Below are positions 1-6,143 of a DNA stretch of 6,143 nucleotides, one piece after another. The translations under genes and the position numbers were made by a program. The DNA comes from an uncultured Clostridia bacterium (GTDB taxonomy: Bacteria; Bacillota; Clostridia; Christensenellales; Borkfalkiaceae), in contig USSJ01000081.1 of assembly GCA_900557285.1 (NCBI GenBank), forward strand, positions 1-6,143. The letters are read 5' to 3'. Positions within the stretch are counted from its first letter, which is position 1, and the number at the start of each line of letters is the position of its first letter. The notes beneath the pieces are model-generated. The model was not told where the DNA came from and ran no database searches. It saw nothing but the letters and a program-made list of their open reading frames with translations.

Positions 1-340
1 CCCCCACCAGAAGAACATTGTCCGTATCAAACAGCGGCGTATAAACATTGTACTTTTTCAGATAATGCAGATGCGCCAGCGTCTGTATGGAAGCGATCAG
101 CTCGATCCCGTGTTCCGCGGCATAGGCATCCAGTTCGCGCAAAGAGGCGGTATCATACCCGCCTCGTTTATAATTGAAATACGGCTCGTTCTCCATCTTG
201 AACGCATCCGTACAACCGAGATACAGCTGATCGTATCCCATTTGCGAAAGTATACGGATATACTTTTTCAGAGTATCGACGGTCGGCGTACTGCCGCCCG
301 AACATTCGATCAAAACCGCCAGTTCATTTATTTTCTTCAT
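1..340 (-). CDS. GH20-like glycoside hydrolase (beta-N-acetylhexosaminidase-like), N-terminal part
   Basis: The first 113 residues are present; the gene runs off the left edge. The start ATG is at 338-340, with a GAGG Shine-Dalgarno-like element nine bases upstream. There is no signal peptide, so the enzyme should be cytoplasmic. The residues seen match the start of the barrel in GH20-like proteins common in Clostridia: MGYDQLYLGCTDAF (34-47), NEPYFNYKRGGY (51-62), LRELDAYA (68-75) and the strand ELIASIQTLAHL (80-91). In relatives these correspond to the pattern 'geP-fGY-rGrY', 'ElDdYA' and 'PciQtLgHl'. The catalytic Asp-Glu pair of GH20 would lie beyond the window, so activity cannot be confirmed. 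It overlaps the upstream membrane-protein gene by 17 bases, which suggests translational coupling. The role inferred from context is cleavage of an imported amino-sugar or other glycoside. A related barrel hydrolase with another substrate is possible. Confidence 0.8.
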   Translation of the reverse strand, partial: MKKINELAVLIECSGGSTPTVDTLKKYIRILSQMGYDQLYLGCTDAFKMENEPYFNYKRGGYDTASLRELDAYAAEHGIELIASIQTLAHLHYLKKYNVYTPLFDTDNVLLVG

Positions 341-926
341 GCTCTTTTGCCTCATCCGCCATGTTTTGTCTGTCTGTGTCCGTTTTTTCCTTTGCACGGA
401 AACGCAGGATCCCCACCGTCTGCGATATAAGATTGAGGATCTCGCCCAGAATACCGCCCAGCGCACCCAACCCGATATGAATATTATAGGCAAGCCAACA
501 GGCAGAATCTCCCATCTTCCACGCCCGCAGCGCATTGACGTTTCCGCACACGACCGCACACGTCCCGAACAGCGCGCCCGCCACGGGCAGCAAATACCAC
601 AAAATCACGCTTACCTGCGTTTCGATCACTGCGGCGTACACGGCGTAAATCCCGACATAGCTTACGCACAGGCATGCTGCCGTACAGCGCATCAGCGTTT
701 TGCTTTTGTCATGAAACGCCATGAAGAGAACATTCCGCACAAGATAAACAACATTCAGCGCGACCGCGATCCCCCCTTCCGAAAAGAAATAGGAAACAAG
801 ATACAGCGCCGTGCCGCCCGTCTGAAACAACAGAAGCGTGCGCTTTTTCCGCGTCTGAAAGGATACGACCGTTACCAGCATGCCCGCGATGCTTAAAACC
901 ATCGCGATGATCTTTTCCGTCTGCAT
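324..926 (-). CDS. YgjV-family inner membrane protein
   Basis: This is a 200-residue hydrophobic protein with about six membrane segments (roughly residues 6-23, 31-48, 53-71, 82-101, 105-127 and 142-174) and a charged, Glu/Lys/Asp-rich tail from 176. It matches the YgjV family (Pfam Imp-YgjV; about 183 residues in E. coli) by SFQ at 22-24 followed by a basic turn, N58 with RN at 64-65, the segment LRAWKMGDSACWLAYNI at 133-149, G161-E162, and R175 closing the last helix. The family has no established biochemical function. The ATG at 924-926 follows the DUF5107 stop codon by two bases, with only a weak GA-rich element upstream, so it is probably translated by coupling. Its end overlaps the next gene by 17 bases. 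A transport or permeability role for a sugar-related molecule is possible from context only. Confidence 0.82.
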   Translation of the reverse strand: MQTEKIIAMVLSIAGMLVTVVSFQTRKKRTLLLFQTGGTALYLVSYFFSEGGIAVALNVVYLVRNVLFMAFHDKSKTLMRCTAACLCVSYVGIYAVYAAVIETQVSVILWYLLPVAGALFGTCAVVCGNVNALRAWKMGDSACWLAYNIHIGLGALGGILGEILNLISQTVGILRFRAKEKTDTDRQNMADEAKEHEENK

Positions 927-928
927 AA

Positions 929-2923
929 TTAAAACCAGTCTCTTCTCGTAAACATTCTGAAATCCAGCGCATCGGGAGGCTCGGGCAGTCCGCCGTTTTC
1001 ACCCGCCCCGCGCTTTTCCGACTGCAGCAAAAACCATAATTCCGACGTGATATTCTCGCATTCGCGGTTATCCGGCACGATGAGGTTCCCTTTTTCGCCG
1101 CACAAAATGCTTTCCGATTGTTTCCACTTGCCGATCCGCGCGAGAGCGTAGGCATAATAAATCTTACAGCGCGCATTTCCGCGGATGTTTTCGGGCAACT
1201 CTTTGTACAAACGGATCAGCCGTTTCGGACGGTTCTGCTCATGCAGGCAACGCAGCACTTCCTTAACAAGGCATACGTCCTCCTTTCGAAGCGCATACGC
1301 CGCCAACATCGCCCGTACTTCCGCGTCATGCCGTCCCGTTTTCCTGTACAGAACGCCGAGCGCGTAATGCGTCCACGCCGTCTGCGCAAGTTTCCGCGAA
1401 CGAAGCAAAAACTTTTCCGCCGCCTCGTACCGCTCCGCCGCGATCATCGCGGTGCCAGCCTGGTAATACGCGTACCAGTTGTCCTTATCCCTGCCTTTCA
1501 GTGCCTTTGCAAGAAGTTCCTGCCATTCCGCCTGCGACTGGTAAGATTGCGGAACGGACGCGGGATCGTGTTCGCCAAGCGTCCCCTCGTTGAGAAGCCG
1601 CAACCATTCGCTATGTTCCGCTCCCAAAGGTGCAAATACAAGATGTTCCGCCAAAGGCGGCTCTCCGCTCCTTTTGCGGCGTTCGTTTTCCAACGCTCCC
1701 CAGCCGTCCTGCAAATATAAAATCGTTTGTGCAGGACTTTTCGCCATATGTCTGGTATTTTCCAACAACGATTCCAGTTTTTCGACGGGCATTTCACGGT
1801 CTAAAATATTTTCCGCTTCCTGCCGCGCGCCCTGCCATTCTCCGTGAATCTTTTCAGGATCCGCCGTCATCGGCCCGTACACTTCCAGCCATTCCCAAAC
1901 CGTATGCGGAGGCATGGGCAGACACTCATACTGCGTCTTCGCCAGCCCACACTGGATCTCGTTGTATCGGCCGCTTTCGTCATCCGCCGTGAGAAAGTTC
2001 TGCCAATGCCTTCCGCCCTGCGAATTTCCCCATACAAACAGCTTCCTGCCGCAAAGACGGCGGGTGGATGTCTGACATAACCCGTAACCTTCCGCGTCCA
2101 GCTGACAGATATAACGGCGCTTATCTTCCAGCGTTTTCCAGAAATAGTCGTTGGACATGATATTGTCCGCCGGATATGATACGTCGATCCCGTTGTGTAC
2201 GGGAATATCGATCTTCACCACCTCCGCATCGGGTGCGGAATACGACTGATCCGCAGGAACGATCACGCGGTCGCCGTCCTTTTCGCTGACGGCAACGTTG
2301 CTCCACCAGTACATCGGTATCACTTTCGAGTTCGGGTTTTCCAGGCGCACGCGCACATAAAGAAACGCCGAATCCTCGGGCAGAAAAAAATCCATCTGAA
2401 CAACGGCACAACGAATGCGTTCAAAATAGTAAAAACGCAGTACGGGCGTACCGTCATCCAGTTTTGTCGTTGCCGTGTTGATCAGAGAACAGGTGAACGG
2501 TCCGTGCCCCTTGAAACAGCTGTTCCATTCAATGCCGCCCGACAGCCAGGCGTTGCGTACCCCGAGATTGCACGGGCGCACCACGCTGTTGTTAAAAAGA
2601 AGTTCCTTCCCCTTCTTTTTGTCAAAGAGCGACCAAAGTTTCCCTCCGAAACAAGGGAAAAATTCCGCACGCAGCCGTTCGTTTTCCAGAACAACCGTAT
2701 CATACTCCTTGGGAGTCAGCGTTCTGTCGTACAGATCCTGATAACGATACGGATATGCGCTTTCCATTATACCGTAATTGATGAACAATCCATCATCTTC
2801 ATCCAATAAAAATTTATCTTTTATATCCGCCAGACTGAGTTTTACAGATATGGGCGGCAATGAACTCTCTCCATTCCAGTTCGCCGAGGGCATGATCTTC
2901 TTTTCTTGTTTCAATACTGTCAC
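929..2923 (-). CDS. DUF5107 domain protein with C-terminal TPR-like repeats
   Basis: This 664-residue protein has no signal peptide and is predicted cytoplasmic. Residues about 60-350 match DUF5107, judged by FGGKLWSL (92-99), SGGIEWN (128-134) with GHGPFT (139-144), LENPNSKVIPMYWWSN (194-209), LFVWGNSQGGRHWQNFL (295-311), YNEIQCGLAKTQYE (320-333) and WEWLEVYGPM (343-352). The wide beta-sandwich pattern with a GG-x-hydrophobic-W-S-L strand resembles galactose-mutarotase-like sugar-binding folds; that is inference. Residues 482-515 and 516-549 are two consecutive 34-residue TPR-like helical hairpins, with a further helical pair near 584-606. I recall many DUF5107-TPR proteins as about 1,000 residues or more, so this one is short, with fewer repeats. 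The start is GTG, chosen because of a strong AAGAGG seven bases upstream; an ATG eleven codons in (2891-2893) has a poorer site. It is two bases from the YgjV-family gene. The function is unproven; context suggests sugar recognition or modification. Confidence 0.88.
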   Translation of the reverse strand: MTVLKQEKKIMPSANWNGESSLPPISVKLSLADIKDKFLLDEDDGLFINYGIMESAYPYRYQDLYDRTLTPKEYDTVVLENERLRAEFFPCFGGKLWSLFDKKKGKELLFNNSVVRPCNLGVRNAWLSGGIEWNSCFKGHGPFTCSLINTATTKLDDGTPVLRFYYFERIRCAVVQMDFFLPEDSAFLYVRVRLENPNSKVIPMYWWSNVAVSEKDGDRVIVPADQSYSAPDAEVVKIDIPVHNGIDVSYPADNIMSNDYFWKTLEDKRRYICQLDAEGYGLCQTSTRRLCGRKLFVWGNSQGGRHWQNFLTADDESGRYNEIQCGLAKTQYECLPMPPHTVWEWLEVYGPMTADPEKIHGEWQGARQEAENILDREMPVEKLESLLENTRHMAKSPAQTILYLQDGWGALENERRKRSGEPPLAEHLVFAPLGAEHSEWLRLLNEGTLGEHDPASVPQSYQSQAEWQELLAKALKGRDKDNWYAYYQAGTAMIAAERYEAAEKFLLRSRKLAQTAWTHYALGVLYRKTGRHDAEVRAMLAAYALRKEDVCLVKEVLRCLHEQNRPKRLIRLYKELPENIRGNARCKIYYAYALARIGKWKQSESILCGEKGNLIVPDNRECENITSELWFLLQSEKRGAGENGGLPEPPDALDFRMFTRRDWF

Positions 2924-2930
2924 GGTTTTG

Positions 2931-2936
2931 CCTCTT
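2931..2936 (-). promoter_or_regulatory. Ribosome binding site deciding the GTG start of the DUF5107 gene
   Basis: The minus strand reads AAGAGG here, seven bases before the GTG at 2921-2923. The 33-base gap between the second lipoprotein gene and this gene otherwise shows no hairpin or promoter-like element. This site favours GTG over the downstream ATG at 2891-2893, which is preceded only by an A-rich stretch with AAGAAG. Confidence 0.7.
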
Positions 2937-2956
2937 CTTCAATATTCTACGATGGA

Positions 2957-4321
2957 TCACAGCGGCACGACAAATATTCCCTCTCCCGCATTCAGAGCCG
3001 TGGTCATTGCCCCGTTCTGCAAGCGTACGAATTCGGCTTTTGTACTTCCGCCGCCATACACCGCCACGGCTTCACAATTACCGAATTGCAGTGTCATTTC
3101 AACGTTTTCTCCTGCTGCCGGATCTTTCCATGGTAGGATCAGATACCCCTCTTCCTCCGCTTCACGCGCATATCTTCCGACCACGCAATCCTGCCCGCAT
3201 GTAACAGAATTCAGAAAACGGAAGCCGGAAAAATCCCCTATGCTTCCAAGCATCCGCACCGCCGTTCCGCCGCGCGTGCCTTCCGCCGCGATCCCGATCG
3301 CTCCCTGCCACGAAAAGGAAAGGATCGCATCCGAAAAGGAGAATATTTCCTCGTTTACATTTTTTACGGCTTCATACAGTTTTGTCGGGGTTCCGTCCGC
3401 GTCCACAATGCACATATCGTACATCTGCCCCTCTCCTTCCAGAGGATTGGAATAACAATAATAGCTGATCCAGCTCCCCGAAAAACAAAGCGCCATATAT
3501 GCCTGCATCCGAATCTCCGCTTCCGATAACTCGTTACGAAATTCTTTTCCTGCCGCAGACTGGATATAATAATTGACCTCCGCCCCGTATTCTTTCGCAA
3601 GACGGGCGATTTGATCGTAACAGTACAGCCAGTCCGTGCGCATGGGTTCATCCGCCCGGAACGGGTAAAAATCCACCGAAAGCAGCCGATTGCCCGAAAA
3701 GTCCGCCAGAACTTCCTCCGCATACCAATTCAGATAATCGGAATAATCGGCAAATCCCGTCTGCGACGGCTGCGCATACGAGGGCAGTAAATTGACAAAG
3801 TATTTCTGATCGGGATATACACCTTGAAAATCAGAGGTCAGCGTCTCATCGCCGTAATGAGAAATTTCTTCCTTATCCGGTTCGTCCGCAATATGAATTC
3901 CCTTGATCAGTCGGGCGTATTCCCCGTAAATGTCGTACTCGGAAAAAGGCGTTTCCGAAAAAGTAAACCCTATCGACCCCGAAAGATAATCTCCGTAATT
4001 CAAAATAACGTCCAGATCCGTTTCCGCACAGACTTCCAGCGCGCGCTCCGTCGCCGCAGACCCCAAATAGTACTGGTTTTCCGACGTGCGCGGCGAAGCG
4101 GAATGATTGACCAACAGCAAGGTATTCATTCCGCAGCCGCGATACGTTTCATAGCTCTCCGCGGAGATCTCATACGGCGCCCAAAAACCGCTGATCGTAA
4201 ACGATTTCTCCTCAAAAACGGGCAGACGTATCTCCGTTTCCGTATCCGCACAGCCGCCCGCGGAAATCATCCACAGGGCGCACAGCAATCCGCATACTGC
4301 GCGTTTTAAATTGCTTTTCAT
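2957..4321 (-). CDS. Lipoprotein with TIM-barrel glycoside-hydrolase-like domain (paralogue 2)
   Basis: This is a 454-residue protein. Residues 1-24 form a lipoprotein signal peptide: basic K2 to R7, a hydrophobic core, and a lipobox ending A-G-G-C with C24 as the lipidated residue, so it should sit outside the cell membrane. Residues about 40-320 show alternating strands and helices that fit a beta/alpha barrel: DVILNYGDYL (104-113), GIHIADEP (141-148), YFVNLLPSY (174-182), LLSVDFYPF (213-221), VNYYIQSA (249-256) and WISYYCY (284-290). A C-terminal beta-rich domain (about 335-454) ends in GEGIFVVPL. D146/E147 and D217 are candidate active-site acids. It is paralogous to the preceding lipoprotein, which has the same motifs at nearly the same spacing. 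The start at 4319-4321 is chosen because it gives the signal peptide and a good ribosome site; a longer reading from 4372 would add 17 non-signal residues inside the previous gene. The exact family is not recognised, and it could instead be a non-catalytic glycan-binding barrel. Confidence 0.85.
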   Translation of the reverse strand: MKSNLKRAVCGLLCALWMISAGGCADTETEIRLPVFEEKSFTISGFWAPYEISAESYETYRGCGMNTLLLVNHSASPRTSENQYYLGSAATERALEVCAETDLDVILNYGDYLSGSIGFTFSETPFSEYDIYGEYARLIKGIHIADEPDKEEISHYGDETLTSDFQGVYPDQKYFVNLLPSYAQPSQTGFADYSDYLNWYAEEVLADFSGNRLLSVDFYPFRADEPMRTDWLYCYDQIARLAKEYGAEVNYYIQSAAGKEFRNELSEAEIRMQAYMALCFSGSWISYYCYSNPLEGEGQMYDMCIVDADGTPTKLYEAVKNVNEEIFSFSDAILSFSWQGAIGIAAEGTRGGTAVRMLGSIGDFSGFRFLNSVTCGQDCVVGRYAREAEEEGYLILPWKDPAAGENVEMTLQFGNCEAVAVYGGGSTKAEFVRLQNGAMTTALNAGEGIFVVPL

Positions 4322-4324
4322 TAT

Positions 4325-4337
4325 TCCCCTATTTCCT
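4325..4337 (-). promoter_or_regulatory. Ribosome binding region of second lipoprotein, overlapping upstream stop codon
   Basis: The minus strand carries AGGAAA (4337-4332) ten bases before the ATG and AGGGGA (4330-4325) three bases before it. The TAG stop of the first lipoprotein (4331-4329) sits within this region. The intergenic gap is only seven bases, so ribosomes finishing the first lipoprotein probably reinitiate on the second. The position of these sites supports the ATG at 4319-4321. Confidence 0.6.
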
Positions 4338-5783
4338 GACAGGCACCATAAATACGCCCTCTCCCTGCGCAAGCGTCAGCGTAATGGAATTGTTTTCAAG
4401 CGAAACGGTCTGCTTTTCTCCGTTTCTCCAGATCATCACCGAATCCGCTTCGGTAAAATGGATATCGATCGACGAATCCCGTGCATCCGCAAGCGAACAA
4501 TAATTCACAAGCAGAAAACCTTCGTCCCCGTTTTCATCTTCCATGACGCCCATCATGTAGTCCTGCTCGCTTTCAATGGACGAAATGGTATTCAGATCAT
4601 CCGCCGTATAAACATAGTCGATCAGCTCTCGGTTTTTCAGAATCAGATTCATCGCCGACATCTGCGTGACGGGATTTAACACCACACCTTTCCAGTCGAA
4701 ACACTTATACGCATACCCGAAAGCCGCAATGTCGTTGTTGACTTTTTTCAAAGACTCGTATGCCGCATTTTTCGTGCCGTCCTGATCTACAGGCGCTGAA
4801 CCGTCGCCGTAACCGTCTTCTTCCGGCGTAATATAGGTATACCACGAAATCGAATCCATTCCCAGCGCCAGTGCGGCATACGCCTGTACGGAATACTCAC
4901 TCTGTTCGGGAATACGATTTTTCGTGGACGTCATTGAACTTTGCAGACAAATGTGGGAAAGTGCGCCGTATTCGAGGGAATATTTTTTTACCATCGCAAT
5001 ATCATACAGGAGGTAGGTTTCCAACTGTTTGTCAGCGCGGATCGCGTATGAATCCACGGACAGGTACTTTGTCCCGTCCACAACCGAAAGCACTGTTTCG
5101 CAATAGTTTTTCAGATAATCCGAGTAGCCGCCGCTGCTGAAAATGCCCGCATACGAAGGATACAGGTTGACCATAAACACAGCGTCCGTCCCGCTGTATG
5201 TTTCATTGAACATTTCTGCATAAGACGCCAGCTTCGTCATCACTTCCGGGTACGGCTCATCCCACACGAGCAATCCGTAAAAGCCTTCCGAATCGGAAAA
5301 ATCAGGCATACCGGTCAGATCAAAATCCCACCATGCCGCCCCTCTGCCGTCTACTCCGCCTTTCAGATAATTCGAGCAATAAACGGCGGATTTCAACCCG
5401 TTTTGTTCAAAGAGTTCTATGCGCTGCGAGATCAGACCTTCCACCTCTTCCGCCGACCCGTGCACACCTGGACACAGGTTACTGCGCCCAGCATGGTTGA
5501 CAATGGTAAAACCCGCCTCTTTCATATCCTGCACAAAGGCATTGTTCGCTTCCGTATCGTAACCGTTTTGTTCGTCATATTCCAGCGTCGGAAATCCCCA
5601 CGCCGCTATATCTATGTAATGCTTATCCTTGTATTGTTCGTAATCGATCTGTGCCTTCTCGTCCTGCGGTTTTTCGTCTTTCGGTTTTTCCGCAGAATCC
5701 GCGCAGCCGACAAAAGCAAACATCGCTACGCCGCTCATCAGCAAGCCGAGCATAGAAGCAATTCTTTTCCACCCTTTTTTCAT
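4329..5783 (-). CDS. Lipoprotein with TIM-barrel glycoside-hydrolase-like domain (paralogue 1)
   Basis: This is a 484-residue protein. Residues 1-27 are a lipoprotein signal peptide (K2, K3, K6, R7; hydrophobic 8-25; lipobox F-V-G-C, C27). A short charged linker with a five-residue repeat follows (32-43). A probable beta/alpha barrel spans about 56-355, with strands HYIDIAAWGF (55-64), FTIVNHAG (92-99), KSAVYCSNY (131-139), FYGLLVWDEP (168-177), VFMVNLYPSY (202-211), KYLSVDSYAIRAD (239-251), ICLQSS (278-283) and SISWYTY (311-317). A beta-rich tail ends in GEGVFMVP (474-481). D175/E176 at the end of the fourth strand and D244 at the sixth are candidate catalytic acids. The ATG at 5781-5783 starts the signal peptide and has a G-rich site nine bases upstream. 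The frame is also open upstream into the permease; I regard that as the result of a frameshift, not a true fusion. The role inferred is extracellular glycan processing; no named family is recognised. Confidence 0.85.
   Translation of the reverse strand: MKKGWKRIASMLGLLMSGVAMFAFVGCADSAEKPKDEKPQDEKAQIDYEQYKDKHYIDIAAWGFPTLEYDEQNGYDTEANNAFVQDMKEAGFTIVNHAGRSNLCPGVHGSAEEVEGLISQRIELFEQNGLKSAVYCSNYLKGGVDGRGAAWWDFDLTGMPDFSDSEGFYGLLVWDEPYPEVMTKLASYAEMFNETYSGTDAVFMVNLYPSYAGIFSSGGYSDYLKNYCETVLSVVDGTKYLSVDSYAIRADKQLETYLLYDIAMVKKYSLEYGALSHICLQSSMTSTKNRIPEQSEYSVQAYAALALGMDSISWYTYITPEEDGYGDGSAPVDQDGTKNAAYESLKKVNNDIAAFGYAYKCFDWKGVVLNPVTQMSAMNLILKNRELIDYVYTADDLNTISSIESEQDYMMGVMEDENGDEGFLLVNYCSLADARDSSIDIHFTEADSVMIWRNGEKQTVSLENNSITLTLAQGEGVFMVPVRK
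5661..5690 (-). repeat. 15-base tandem repeat encoding the lipoprotein linker
   Basis: Two adjacent 15-base units (5661-5675 and 5676-5690) are identical at 13 of 15 positions. They encode EKPKD then EKPQD (residues 32-41 of the first lipoprotein), followed by EK. The repeat lies just after the lipidated cysteine and before the folded domain, where flexible charged tethers are usual. The unit is a multiple of three, so changes in copy number would alter the length of the tether without breaking the frame. Confidence 0.7.
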
Positions 5784-6143
5784 CCTTTCAATCCCCCCGC
5801 AGACATACTGCTCATGATTTTTTTTATTAAAGCATGCAAACAGCAAGAGCGTGACAGCTGATGTCATGAACAGAGCCGCAAACACGACGGGATAAGCATT
5901 GGAAAACTGATTGGACAACGCATTGACCCCGTAGGCAACGGTCGGATTATTTTTCAGGTACAGGAAGGAAGTCATGTAATCGTTCCAGTTGGTGATCACC
6001 GTCAAAATCCCCTGTGCTGTGAGAATGGGAAGCGCCTGCGGCAGCATAATGCTCAGATAAGCGCGAAGATTGCCTGCGCCGTCCAGCTTTGCCGACTCTA
6101 CATATTCTTTCGGGATGGATCCGAAATAGTTTCCGTACAGAAG
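5780..6143 (-). CDS. Carbohydrate ABC transporter permease (CUT1, MalG-type), C-terminal part with apparent frameshift
   Basis: This is the 3' part of an inner-membrane permease; the 5' part is beyond the right edge. The visible protein begins LLYGNYFGSIPKEY and contains the EAA loop that contacts the ATPase: E-S-A-K-L-D-G-A-G then I-M-L-P about ten residues later. The following segments include WNDYM (typical 'W-N-dy/ef' of MalG-type permeases) and a last membrane helix, VFAALFMTSAVTLLLFACF. After FNKK the frame as written continues into the lipoprotein. Reading seven A bases in place of eight at 5818-5825 gives I-M-S-S-M-S-A-G-G-L-K-G then TGA at 5780-5782, which is the usual CUT1 permease C-terminus. 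That end overlaps the lipoprotein ATG by four bases (ATGA). The substrate is unknown; companion permease and binding protein should lie upstream. Confidence 0.9.
5793..5798 (-). promoter_or_regulatory. G-rich ribosome binding site of first lipoprotein, inside the permease end
   Basis: Six G bases on the minus strand lie nine bases before the ATG at 5781-5783, within the codons for the Ala-Gly-Gly of the restored permease C-terminus. A second GG directly abuts the ATG. The G run can pair with the anti-Shine-Dalgarno CCUCC, though with mismatch, so moderate strength and coupling to permease translation are expected. Confidence 0.45.
5818..5825 (-). other. A8 homopolymer at the permease frameshift point
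   Basis: The minus strand has eight consecutive A bases within codons for the Asn-Lys-Lys that follow the last permease helix. With eight, the permease runs in frame into the lipoprotein; with seven, a canonical permease end and TGA stop appear. Such runs are prone to sequencing or assembly error, to real one-base mutation, and to polymerase slippage. The sequence alone cannot tell these apart. Confidence 0.85.

Noticed and set aside
339..896. Plus-strand 185-codon open frame opposite the YgjV-family gene
   Set aside because: The product is rich in Arg, His and Gln with no domain or membrane pattern, and it is the exact antisense of a recognised membrane-protein gene. It is a shadow.
1118..1720. 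Plus-strand 200-codon open frame opposite the TPR region
   Set aside because: It is an Arg/Phe-rich antisense product with no recognisable motif; the minus-strand DUF5107-TPR gene explains the region.
2924..2956. Possible terminator or promoter in the largest intergenic gap
   Set aside because: The 33 bases hold no inverted repeat, no U-run after a stem and no convincing -10/-35 pair; they are explained by the ribosome-binding site.
2195..3455. Two plus-strand open frames (2195-2809 and 2778-3455) opposite the DUF5107 and second lipoprotein genes
   Set aside because: Both are low-information antisense translations spanning well-supported coding sequence, with no signal peptide or domain of their own.
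4322..4372. Extended start for the second lipoprotein at 4372
   Set aside because: It would add 17 residues before a clear signal peptide and lie within the first lipoprotein gene. The ATG at 4319-4321 has better ribosome-binding sequence and gives a standard lipoprotein N-terminus.
5403..5861. Plus-strand 152-codon open frame with hydrophobic stretches opposite the lipoprotein N-terminus
   Set aside because: The Phe/Leu/Val-rich segments come from the antisense of Lys/Glu/Asp-rich codons in the linker and neighbouring region. There is no independent support.
4329..6047. A single 572-codon reading that begins at an internal ATG in the permease and ends with the lipoprotein
   Set aside because: The first 88 residues are the C-terminal part of a permease whose frame is open to the window edge, so the ATG at 6047 is not a gene start. 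The lipoprotein has its own ATG and signal peptide at 5783.
1..6143. RNA genes, CRISPR array, insertion sequence or attachment site
   Set aside because: Nearly every base belongs to a recognised minus-strand gene. No tRNA- or rRNA-like stretch, spaced direct repeats, transposase or terminal inverted repeats were seen.

Overview
The window is a block of tightly packed genes, all on the minus strand, so the biological order runs from position 6143 down to 1. There is no gene-free stretch: the largest gap is 33 bases, several genes overlap, and I see no promoter or terminator. It reads as the inside of one operon whose two ends lie outside the window. The organism looks like a Gram-positive anaerobe of the Clostridia type, as found in gut communities. 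This rests on roughly even base composition, a CUT1-type sugar ABC permease, lipoprotein signal peptides, and a Clostridia-style GH20-like protein. The taxonomic guess is inference only.

In order of transcription: (1) the 3' part of a carbohydrate ABC transporter inner-membrane permease (6143-5780), whose last twelve codons are out of frame because of an A8 run; (2) a lipoprotein of 484 residues (5783-4329) with a probable TIM-barrel domain; (3) a second lipoprotein of 454 residues (4321-2957), clearly paralogous to the first; (4) a 664-residue DUF5107 protein with C-terminal TPR-like helices (2923-929); (5) a YgjV-family multi-pass membrane protein (926-324); (6) the 5' part of a GH20-like glycoside hydrolase without a signal peptide (340-1).

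The set suggests glycan or glycoside use. Two surface-anchored, hydrolase-like lipoproteins would act outside the cell, the ABC importer would bring in the released sugar, and the cytoplasmic DUF5107 and GH20-like proteins would process it. The substrate cannot be read from the sequence. The solute-binding protein and the second permease are not in the window and would be expected upstream, beyond 6143. The two points most worth attention are the apparent frameshift that joins the permease in frame to the lipoprotein, and the pair of divergent lipoproteins that share a D-E-P / N-L-x-P-S-Y / S-V-D motif set which I cannot assign to a named glycoside hydrolase family.
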